Positions 39,022 to 49,409 of a stretch of DNA of 64,000 bases are shown here, piece by piece. The position numbers were made by a program, and so were the translations under genes. Position 1 is the first letter of the stretch. Every line of letters starts with the position of its first letter. Below the pieces are notes generated by a model. It ran no database searches and was not told the origin of the DNA. It saw only the letters and a list, made by a program, of their open reading frames with translations. The stretch spans positions 341,832-405,831 of the forward strand of contig WELB01000003.1 in NCBI GenBank assembly GCA_009602725.1, in the 5' to 3' direction. Origin of the DNA: Spirogloea muscicola. Taxonomy: Eukaryota; Streptophyta; Zygnematophyceae; Spirogloeales; Spirogloeaceae.

Positions 39022-42000
39022 TCAGCGCATGCGAAGACGATGTTTGTACCGGAACTCAGCTAGAAGAGCACAGTGGTCCGAGGACCACTCGGGCGAAGGC
39101 AGGGCAGTGTCCTTGCGCAGATTATCCTCCTCCAGTAGCTCAAGGAGACCCTCAACCACCAGAGAATCAGCTGTTCACAGCCAACATCGCAAATCAGGAC
39201 TGAAGGAGGCCGAATGAAGGGCTGTGTGCTTTTATCAGCCCTTTGTCAGATTACTTGAGTCTACCATGGAGCAGCGCTGTGTAGCCCATGCTCTATTGGC
39301 AAGAAGCAGCCACGCTTGAGCACCGATGGCCATTGCCCTGCTTTACCTGTGTAGAAAATGTAGTCCAGCGTTCCAAGGAAGTCTCTCGTGCAATTTGTGA
39401 AGAGTGGTTCACTGCTGCTTGGATCCATGAGGAGCCTTTGCCTCTCCACTGCTGGCCCCACTGGCATTTGCCGACCAAAAGCCGAGTACGCGCTCACCTG
39501 CATACTCCATCCACATGAGCTGCATGCCCGGCTGATCTGCTGATGACTCGAAGTCAAAGCACTTCAATGCATCACATTCTCCTTTGTCTGCCAAAAGTCC
39601 AACCCCTGACCTACGAGCAGAGGGTGACGAGACTGACCAGCGGAAGCTGATGGCAAAGCTTGGAAGGGGGTCGCAGTATGCCCAGTGGATCAGTAGCCAA
39701 CTCTGGATGGGAGGCATCCACTCGACCAGACGCCAGCAAGGAATGCGGAGCACTGTTGGCACAGCCCCAACTTAAGTCAAGCCATATATCTCAGACGCGA
39801 CAGAACTGGAGACATATATAGATGACAGTGTACTGGAGGGAGACAGCATTGAGTACATCTTACCTCCCTGGCACACTGTTGAAATCTCCAGCCACTAGCA
39901 TTGGAATATCGGCACTTGCTGCAATTTTCTCCAGCCCTTTGAGCAGCGTGTGTACCTGCCAAAGCTTGACGTCCTTCAACTCGGGATTTGCGTGGATGTG
40001 CGTGTTTGCCTGCAAAAGCACAGTTTGCAGCATGTCCATCAAGCCCGCAAGCACAAGCTGCATCCAGGATACCCCGTACTCTTGGTGGAACTTCAGCATA
40101 AATGGTACCAGTGCCGAAACACAAGCCTGTGAAGAGGCCCGACGAAGTTGCATACCACACACAGCAGTTGGCGCTTTCCACCAGCCGGCACGTCACTTGC
40201 GTCCACAGCATCTCTTGCTTCCAGCACAACAATCAACGCCACATTGTCCTGCATCAATCAAAGCATCAATTCACCTCCGTCACTACCTTTGCCATGTCAC
40301 AGCAGAAAAGAGCGTAAGATAGTCACTGGGCTGAAGAACAAACATTCAACGGGAGATTGAACTTAAGTGTCAAATAACACAGACTATGTTATTCAATGCA
40401 CACACATGCCGTGTCTGTGTAGTACCATTCTACAAATTATGATGGAGCCCGCTGTGTCCTGACTGCACCTCCAGCAGCACTTAGAGCAAGCACCGGCCTT
40501 GTGGCACAGTGAAGGCAGTAAACGCATGCTCGCATTCATGTCACATGCTGGCTAACCTTCAAGAGACGATTAAGCGCAGCCTTCTTTGACGCTATTGGCA
40601 CAAGTGCTTCACATAATGACAATGCTGCCTTGTTAAACTCCACCTGCACCATTGTACAGGCCGCAATGAGGACTCAATCATGGAACCAAGATCTTACGTC
40701 CCTACTTTCAATCACCTGCAGATTAAGCAGGGTCACAAACGAGCAGCAGATTGCACAGAATATACTCGCACCTCATACTTCTTCACCAATGAAAATCGGT
40801 CCCTTCTGAAGAACGTGGCGCAACCATCGATTGCATATGCAGTGCCAGTGTACACCTGGAAGCATCCAAACCGAATTTCGTCAACCTTAATCAGCTGAGA
40901 AAGCCCTGTGCAATTTGACAAGCTGAGGCTGAAAATTTGCGAGACTGTCCAAGTAACAGGTATGCTGAAGAGCAAGTGTACTAGCAAAGATTGCACTAGC
41001 CCGCCGAGTGACAAGCTCTGTTCAATGCTCTGGCAGCTTGCTCTGCGATGAGCCCTGAAGCGATCCCGAATCCTGAGTCAAGGTCTGCCAGTAGTCCTCA
41101 CCTCAGCAGTTTTCTTCTTGTACACGGCAGCATACCCGTGCTTTTCTAGCTCTGGGGCAAAGAACTCCTCGTAGTGATCACTTTGCACCTGCGCTTTTTG
41201 CAGACACCAAACCAGGGCCTTCAGAGGTACAGGCGTGCACCTTCAGGGAGAATGCAAGAGCTTTCGCGATTCAGTCATGTTGCAATCAGTTCTGCACGAG
41301 TTGGACAAGAGGTTCAGCCTCGACATGTATGACAATTCACAGGACACAGAAATTGACAGGGACACAGGAACTCCTGCAATGCAGGTAAGGAGGGCGGAGT
41401 ATGCCACCTCCTGGAGACACAGGATGTCGGCGTGGTAACCAATGAGCTCCCTGAGAAGGTTCTGACGTCGGTACGTCCAAGAGAGCGCCCAGGGGGGGCA
41501 GTAGCTGTACTGCTCATTTGTGGCATACAGGTCTGCCAGCACGTTGTAGGACAGCACTGTGAAGGTGCCAGCCGCTTCCACAGAGGCACCGTCCAGGCTG
41601 GGCACCGACACGATTCGCCGTGGGGTGGGCGAGGGCGCAGGGATGACCCGCGAGGTCAGGAGAGTGGAAGGGGTGGCCATGGCGTTGCCAGTGGCCACCT
41701 CCACGGGCGTGCACTCGAGCTTCAGCACGTGGCCCACGTCGTCGGCGCTGGGCGTGTACACCTTTCCCCGCCCCACCTCGTACCACGTCTCGCCATTGGC
41801 CTGCTGCACGCCCTCCGCAGCCCTGGGGGCCGGGGGCTGCGCGGCAGCGAAGCCCGCAGCCGCGCCGTTGCCATTGCTGCTGCCGACCAGGGCGGCGGCG
41901 CCGGTGCCGCTGCCAAAGCGGCCGAAGAGCTCATCGTCCTCGGCGCCGTTCTCGCGGCCGCCGTTGGCCAGGCCGCGCGCATGGAGGCTCTTGTGGTGGC

Positions 42001-42482
42001 GCCATGCAACGATGAAGCACTGGGGCGAGCAGTGGTAGCTCTTGGCCACGGGCAGCTTGGCCTTGACGCAGCCCAGGCACTGGAGCGTCGCCGGCTCCGA
42101 CGCGTGCACGCTGCACACGGCCACCTTCTTGTCGTTCTGGATGCGGTACCTGCCGCCAGGGGGAGATGGCCGCCAGCCGCAGAGAGAGAATTAGGTCTGC
42201 TGAGTGGCGCCTGCTGCCGGAAGGGGGAGGCGCAGGCGGGCGGCGTGAAGTTCAATCGCCGGGCGCAGCGGGCGGGCGGCGGCGGCGGAGGGGCGGGCGG
42301 AGCGGCGAGGGCGGGCGCGCGCACCAGCGGCAGCGGAGGTAGAAGCCGTCGGCGGGCGAGGCCTCGGGGATGTCGTCGGTGGTGATGGCGGAGTCGGGCT
42401 TGCGCAGCAGGACGTAGGGGATGAGCTCGCAGCCGGCGATGGGGATGTCGGACGGCAGGTGCACGCGCAGCACGCTAAGCAT
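39022..42482 (-). CDS. CCR4-type poly(A)-specific deadenylase
   Basis: Catalytic subunit of the CCR4-NOT mRNA deadenylase. Ten exons: 42482-42325, 42149-41408, 41188-41102, 40855-40772, 40643-40557, 40248-40156, 40009-39864, 39752-39638, 39497-39347, 39170-39022; 603 aa, all in frame. N-terminus MLSVLRVHLPSDIPIAGCEL as in plant CCR4a/b, then a MYND-like cysteine cluster (CLGCVKAK; SYHCSPQC). The exonuclease-endonuclease-phosphatase domain shows VLSYNVLADLYA, the catalytic-Glu segment ILCLQE, DGCATFFRRDRFS, VANTHIHANPELKDVKLWQV, AGDFNSVPGSAPHSLL, NCTRDFLGTLDYIFYT and SSDHCALLAEF. Plant CCR4s lack the leucine-rich repeats of yeast Ccr4, and none is seen here. The start codon lies 56 bases from a 327-base assembly gap, so the promoter is not represented. 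Confidence 0.96.
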
Positions 42483-42537
42483 GTCGGGGGCCCGCCGCCG
42501 CGGCCCGGCGGAGCGCCGGCGGCGGCGGCGGCGGCAG

Positions 42538-42864
42538 NNNNNNNNNNNNNNNNNNNNNNNNNNNNNNNNNNNNNNNNNNNNNNNNNNNNNNNNNNNNNNN
42601 NNNNNNNNNNNNNNNNNNNNNNNNNNNNNNNNNNNNNNNNNNNNNNNNNNNNNNNNNNNNNNNNNNNNNNNNNNNNNNNNNNNNNNNNNNNNNNNNNNNN
42701 NNNNNNNNNNNNNNNNNNNNNNNNNNNNNNNNNNNNNNNNNNNNNNNNNNNNNNNNNNNNNNNNNNNNNNNNNNNNNNNNNNNNNNNNNNNNNNNNNNNN
42801 NNNNNNNNNNNNNNNNNNNNNNNNNNNNNNNNNNNNNNNNNNNNNNNNNNNNNNNNNNNNNNNN
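42538..42864. other. Assembly gap (327 N)
   Basis: Run of N just upstream of the CCR4 start codon. The left edge is a GCG-type low-complexity stretch. Confidence 0.99.
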
Positions 42865-42987
<123 letters not shown>

Positions 42988-42993
42988 CCCGCC

Positions 42994-45900
42994 ATGGGCT
43001 CCGCGGCGGCGTGCAGGCCCCCTCCCGACCTGCCCCTGCGCCTGCCCCTGCTGCCACCGTCGCTCCCGTCGCTCCCGTTGCCGCCACGCCGCCCGCCGTC
43101 GCCCCACCCGCGCGTTCTCGGCGCTGCCTTCGGAGCCGGAGTCCCGAAAAACCCCCGGCCAAGTTCGCTTGGGCGCCGCGGTTCCTCGCCGTCTCCGCCT
43201 TCCATGCCGCCACCACGCCACCTCCGCCGCTGCCCCCTCCGCCTTTCCCCCTCCCAGCTCCATCGCCCCACCTGCGCCCCCCCCCATCTCTCCCGCCGCC
43301 GTCTTCCCCGCCTGCGGCGTCCGCGCGCGTGCCGTGCCCAACCTGTCCGCGGGATATTGCTGTTCCCCGCGGTGTCACATCGCATCGGAAATACTGCAAG
43401 GGGTATCTCAGCCCCGCTGGCTCGACGCCCGATGCAGCCGCCGCAGCCTGCAACCCCAACGCCACTGTCCTGGCAGCCGCACCTCAGGAACAGATCCCGG
43501 AGGAGCATATATCGCCTCCCGCCCCAGGGCCGCCGTCACCACCGCCGTCGCCGCCGCCGCCGCCATCTCCGCCGCCGTCGACACCACCGCCACCACAGAG
43601 TCCACCTTCCCTGTGCCAGCTTGCGGCCCCATCGCCACGGTCCTGGCAGCCTCACCTCAGGAGCAGACCATAGAGGAGCATATACACCTCCCGCCCGTGA
43701 GATGCAACGGGCACCTGCTTTATCGACTCAGCCCTCGAGATGTGAAGGGCCCCCCCAGGTAAACCCGGTCTCTCCGCAGGGTGCCTTGTCCCCTGGGCGT
43801 GATGCTGCCCCTGATATCCCCGTGAGTGCGCCTCCTGTGGCAGCAGGGCCGCCGTCCCTACCGCCGTCGCTGCCGCCTCTGCCGCCGTCACCACCGTCGC
43901 CGCCGTCGCCGCCAGAGTCCACCTCCGCTGAGCCAGCCACCCGCCTCGACCTCGCTGCCGCTTTCCCGGTCTGCGCTTCCGCCTTCCCAGCCATCCACCA
44001 TCCCGCCTCTTGAGCCGCCCTGGCCCCGCCGTCGGCGCCCTCGACGCCGCCCTCGCCACCGCCGCCTCCGCCTTCACCGAGCGCACCAGCTCCACCACCC
44101 TCGCCCCCGCCTCGCGGGCCCGACCCCCTGCTGTGCCAGCACTGCCAGACGACCTTCACCACGCGGTCAGGCCGGGCCAACCACGAGCGCGCCTGCGGGC
44201 TCAACAACAACCGTGCGGCGCAGGCGCGGAGCGCAGCGGCTGCTGGCAGCCGCCGGGGCAGACCAGGCAGGCCTGTCCCTCCCGCGCCAACCCCTCCCAC
44301 GCCTCAACACTGGCAGTGGGTGGCCGGCGTCGACCTGGCTGCCATGCACCGCCAGGCGGGCCTCCCGGTCCTCCGCCATGTGCCCCGCTGGGTGCGCCCG
44401 CACATTCGCAGCGCGCTCCGCCCGGCGATGCAGCGGATTGCCAGGGACCACCGGGACGAGGCGGCTTGGAAGCAGTTTCTCCTCTTCATCCAGCTACTGC
44501 TCGGCCGTGCCCCCCACGACGGCCGCTGGCAGGGCCAGCAGCCCCTTCTAGAGCGCCTCCAATTATTCGAGAGCAGCCGTTGGGAGGAGCTTCTCGCGTA
44601 CCATGACGCAGCGGTGGCGGCCTTGGCAGCGAACCGAGGTACCGCGCGGGCTGCACCAGACAGGGCCGCCAATGTCCGCCGGGCTCTGCGTTTCGGTCAA
44701 GCGGGCGAGTTGTCAAGGGCGGTCCAGGCCCTGGACGACTCGGTGCTGGCGCCCACCAATGCTGCCACAAGGGCGGCCCTGGATTCCCTGCACCCTGCGG
44801 CTCGCCACCCCCTGCCCCCGTGGCTGGCCACCTTCGCACCGCCGGAGGAGGCGGTCCTCGAAGCTGACGCCCTGCTGAGGGCCCTGCAGAGCAGCCGCCG
44901 TGCGGCCGCTGGAGGTCCTTCCCACATGCTTACCGAGCATCTCCGGAAAATCTTCCTGGAGGGCGACCCGGCGACTTCCAGGCGCTCCACCAGGTGTGCC
45001 AGCTCCTCGCTCGCGACCAGGTCCCGGCCAGCATTCGCGGCATCCTGTGCACCAGTACACTGCTGGCGCTCAGCAAGGCCGATGGGGGGGTTAGGCCCAT
45101 CGCCATCGGTGAGGTGCTCCACTGCCTGGTGGGGCGCGCGCTTTGGCAACAGCACGCAGGGCAGGCCCAGGCACACCTGGCGCCCCAACAGTTTGGTGGA
45201 GGGCTGCGGAGCGGCGGTGAGATGGTCGTGCACGGCGTACGGGCCGCCCTGGACCTGCATCCCGAATGGGCGGCCATGGCGGTCGACGTCCGCAACGCCT
45301 TCAACAGCGTTGATTGTGATGTCATCGCGGAGGAGCTGAGAAAGGCCTTCCCCTGCCTTCTACCCTTCTTCAGGCTGGGTACGGTCAGCCATGCGAGCTG
45401 CAGTGGCGGGCGGGGGGTGATGCGGTGGAGACCCTCCACTCCACCAGGGGCGCGCCCCAAGGGGATTTACTGGCGGGGTTCTACTATGCGCTGGCACATC
45501 ACCGTTTGCTCCAGGTAACGGTCGCGGTTCACCCCGGCGTCCTCGTGCCGAGATATGCTGATGACACCATGCTGGTGGGGAAGCCAGAGGATGTCGCAGC
45601 TGCCTTTGCCACCCTCCAAGTGCAGCTGAACGTGATCGGCCTGGACATTCGGGCGGACAAATGCAGCGCCTGGTCCCCTCAGGGCCTGCCAGCCCACCTG
45701 CGCCTGCCTGAGGGTTGCCAGACACCAGCCGGGGGCCTCACCCTCCTCGGCGTCCCCCTAGGCGCACCTGCCTTTGTGACGGAACAGCTGCGGGCGCGGC
45801 TGCAGGAACACCTCCGGCCGGCGGACCGTCTTCACACGCTGCAGGACATGCAGCCGGCGACCGCGATGCTGACACGGTGCATTGCGCAGCGGCCACAATA

Positions 45901-46739
45901 TCTGGCCCGCACCATCCCCCCCCGTCTGCGGTGAAGGCAGCATATGCGGCCTTTGACTCCGGCATCCTGGCGTCCGCGGCCACCCTCGTGCAGCACCCTG
46001 CGTTCCTCACCTCACCAGCTGCGCTGCTGCAGGCTAGCCTGCCGACCAGCCGTGGCGGCTTGGGATGCCGCTCAGTTGCCCGCGCCTGCAAGGCGGCCTA
46101 CATGGGTAGCTGGGCTCAGGTGGCAGCCCCCGTGTGCCGGAGGTTCCTCGTCCACGGCCAGCGCGCCCTGGAGCGGGCGGTAGCTGAGGTGGAGATCGGT
46201 CAGCTGCCCTTTCAGGTTGCCCTCCGCTCTGACCGCGTCGGGCTCCTGGCGGTCCACCCCAACATGTCGGAGCAGGCCGTCCCCTTCGTCCACCTCTCCC
46301 ACACCCCTGAAATGCGTGCCCAGGCACGCTTCACGGCGCTGGTTGAAAAAGCGGCCTCTGACCAGGTGGTGGCGCTTCTCCCTCCGTCTGACCTTCGCGG
46401 GCGCGCCCGGCTTCTCTCAGCCTCCTCCCCTGGGGCGGCGGCGTGGTTATCAGCGCTCCCACTCCACGCGGCGCTCACCATGCCCGATGAGGTCTTTGGG
46501 ACGGCGGTCCACCGGCTCTTGGGCCTCCTTCCTTTCTGCCTCGTGGGCGTCACTCAGTGCAAGTGCGGTGCCCGTCACGCTGGACCTGCGGAGCTGGCTG
46601 CGAATATGCTCCGTTGCGCACACGGGGGCGAGCGGACCGCTTCCCACGATCTCCTGCGAGATGGTATGCAGGGGTGTTTTCGGAGGCTGGCTTTAAGGTC
46701 GCGGTGGAGAACTCCTCCGTAATGCCCATCCAGCTGGGC
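42994..46739 (+). mobile_element. LINE copy with zinc fingers, reverse transcriptase and nuclease-like region; frameshifted
   Basis: Non-LTR retrotransposon, plus strand. In order: a Pro/Ala-rich N-terminal part with a C2H2-type finger (CPTCPRDIAVPRGVTSHRKYC split as CPTC...H...C, about 43335-43400), a second finger (CQHCQTTFTTRSGRANHERA then C, about 44135), a helical region, RT motifs (LSKADGGVRPIAIGEVLH, AVDVRNAFNSVD, TRGAPQGD, YADDTML at about 45550), thumb, then a finger of form CKCG...H-MLR-C (about 46555-46610) and the start of the nuclease-like segment, where it is cut. The coding frame changes at roughly 44.98, 45.38 and 45.93 kb and between the two N-terminal fingers, so this copy is dead. 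The family resembles restriction-like-endonuclease elements (R2/NeSL-type) rather than APE-type L1; this placement is inference. Confidence 0.85.
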
Positions 46740-46795
46740 GCGGACGGCCAGCCCCATATACGACGCGCCGACCTGGTCGCCATCCCGTCGTCCGT

Positions 46796-47970
46796 GCCCA
46801 GCTGGATGGGCATTACGGAGGAGTTCTCCACCGCGACCTTTAAGCCAGCCTCCGAAAACACCCCCTGCATACCATCTCGCAGGAGATCGTGGGAAGCGGT
46901 CCGCTCGCCCCCGTGTGCGCAACGGAGCATGCGCAGCCAGCTCCGCAGGTTCAGCGTGACGGGCACCGCACTCGCACTGAGTGACGCCCACGAGGCAGGG
47001 AGGGAGGAGGCGCAAGAGCCGGTGGACCGCCGTCCTGGAGACCTTGTCGGGCATGATGAGCGCCGCGTGGAGTGGGAGCGCTGATAACCACGCCGCCGCC
47101 CCAGGGGAGGAGGCTGAGAGAAGCCGGGCGCGCCCGCGAAGGTCAGACGGAGGGAGAAGCGCCACCACCTGGTCAGAGGTCGCTTTTTCAACCAGCGCCG
47201 TGAAGCGTGCCTAGGCACGCATGTCAGGGGTGTGGGAGAGGTGAACGAAGGGGACGGCCTGCTCCGACATGTTGGGGTGGACCGCCAGGAGCCCGTCGCG
47301 GTCAGAGCGGAGGGCAACCTGAAAGGGCAGCTGACCGATCTCCACCTCAGCTGCAGCCCGCTCCAGGGCGCGCTGGCCGTGGACGAGGAACCTCTGGCAC
47401 ATGGGGGCTGCCACCTGAGCCCAGCTACCCATGTAGGCCGCCTCGCAAGCGCGGGCAACTGAGCGGCATCCCAAGCCGTCACGGCTGGTCGGCAGGCTAG
47501 CCTGCAGCAGCGCAGCTGGTGAGGTGAGGAACGCAGGGTGCTGCACGAGGGTGGCCGCAGACGACAGGATGCCGGAGTCAAAGGCCGTATACGCTGCCTT
47601 CACCGCAGACGGGGGGGGATGGTGCGGGCCAGATATTGTGGCCGCTGCGCAATGCACCGTGTCAGCATTGCGGTCGCCGGCTGCATGTCCTGCGGCGTGT
47701 GAAGACGGTCCGCCGGCCGGAGGTGTTCCTGCAGCCGCGCCTGCAGCTGCTCCGTCACAAAGGCAGGTGCGCCTAGGGGGACGCCGAGGAGGGTGAGGCC
47801 CCCGGCTGGTGTCTAGCAACCCTCGGGCAGGCGCAGGTGGGCTGGCAGGCCCTGAGGGGACCAGGCGCTGCATTTGTCCGCCCGAATGTCCAGGCCGATC
47901 ACGTTGGGTGGCAAAGGCAGCTGCGACATCCTCTGGCTTCCCCACCAGCGTGATGTCATCAGTAGAGCCG
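46796..47970 (-). mobile_element. Inverted partial LINE copy
   Basis: The minus strand repeats the RT-thumb to nuclease-like part of the copy at 45553-46739 in opposite orientation, 56 bases apart at the centre. The arms differ by scattered substitutions and by small indels (for example about 15 bases missing shortly after the YADD region), so they are separate copies, not a read artefact of one. Confidence 0.88.
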
Positions 47971-49409
47971 CCGGCGCCACCATGGTCGTACCTTTGCCAA
48001 CTTAGCATAGGGCTACGCTTTATGTCGTATTATCTGTTCGCACTAGTTTTGCCCGAACGATGTATAGGCCTGCATTGGCCTTCCTTTCGTTTCGTACACA
48101 CTGCGCTCCCTCTCTCTCTTTTCCAGCCGTGGAGTTACTGAAAGTTACTCCGACTGGGGGGGTTACATTCCCATTTGCTGTGGTCTCTTGCATAGCTGTG
48201 TGCTTTGGCACCTTCCGGCCCTTTGGACCTTGTTCATTCAATCTAGGCTGGCATCACGCAGCATCTCATCGCTGTCAGTCGAAATAGCTGTTCTCTTCTC
48301 CCGCCTTTCCGAACCTATCGTATTTGGGCCGTAGATTGGAAGAGCTGTAAATTGGAAGAGCTGCTTCTCTTTCTTTGGGCTGGCCATTGGCTTTCATTAA
48401 TACAGAACAGCTCTTCCACTTGGAAGAGCTTCTTCTTCTTTGGGCTGGGCTCTCGCAGCCATTGCCTTACATTGCCGAAAATTGGATGAGCCGCTTCTTG
48501 CAATTTTTAGAGGGAGGCCAAAGCAATCAACAGCACTCGCAACATAAGGCAGGCTGTGAAAGGCCAGCCCAAAGGAATGTATGAAATAATAGTCTCCAAG
48601 ATGTCAGCAAGTGCAAATCAGATCTACCAGAGGCCGCATTCCTTCCACTGGAAACGAGAAAGACTTCTCTCCCAGTAGAGGGTGATGGCTGTGATTAGCA
48701 ATCCCAGAATAAAGATTTTTCAAAGTTTGAAGGGGCAGAAGAGCTGGAAGAGCTGCAGTTCGGCTGCATATTACCGATTTGCGGCTGCTGAACCCCCATC
48801 AAGCAATGCACACTCCATTCCCCTGGTTCGCCCCTTCTATTTTCTGGGCTGGCCAATCACAGCCAGTATGGGACAAGTATTGTCACTTTCTCTATGCTTG
48901 CAGGACTTCTGCTCTTTTGGGCATTTTCTCTCCTTGGGCTGGCCTTCCCCAGCCAATCGCCCCTTTTTGGACGAGCTTCTCTCTTGGTTTCTTTCTTTTG
49001 GGCTGCCCTTTGGAACTCTGGGTTATAAGGCTCCCATCGCTGTGGCCACTTGCATAGCCGTGTGGATTTAGCACCTTTCGGCCTTTGAACCTTGTTCGGT
49101 CTTTCCGGGCCGGCATAGCCGTGTGGATTTAGCACCTTTCGGCCTTTGAACCTTTTTCGGTCTTTCCGGGCCGTTCACACACTGACCTCGCCCCCTTAGA
49201 AAGAGCTTCCGATCTGGAAGAGCCCTTCCCTACTTCCGTAACATTTGGCGCCTTCCCTTCCACATTGCCCGTTTCGTCGGGCTGGCCTCTCACAGCCACT
49301 GGCTTATGGTGGAAAATCTGTTTATTTCTCTCTGTCACATAGTATTGTCGTGCAACTTCCGATCATTTCAGACCTTGTGTTCCCGTGGGGCTGACCTCCT
49401 CATAGCCAC
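47971..49409. repeat. Repeat-rich intergenic stretch without genes
   Basis: Many diverged copies of two short modules: TTGGAAGAGCTGCTTCTTCT-like and GGGCTGGCCTCTCACAGCCA-like (the latter self-complementary, GGCTG...CAGCC), near 48340, 48410, 48450, 48840, 48935 and 49275, and again at 52235 and 52570. No coding exon recognised. Confidence 0.6.
49052..49173. repeat. Tandem duplication, two 61-bp units
   Basis: Units beginning GCATAGCCGTGTGGATTTAG at 49052 and 49113, nearly identical. A diverged relative lies at about 48190. Confidence 0.85.
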
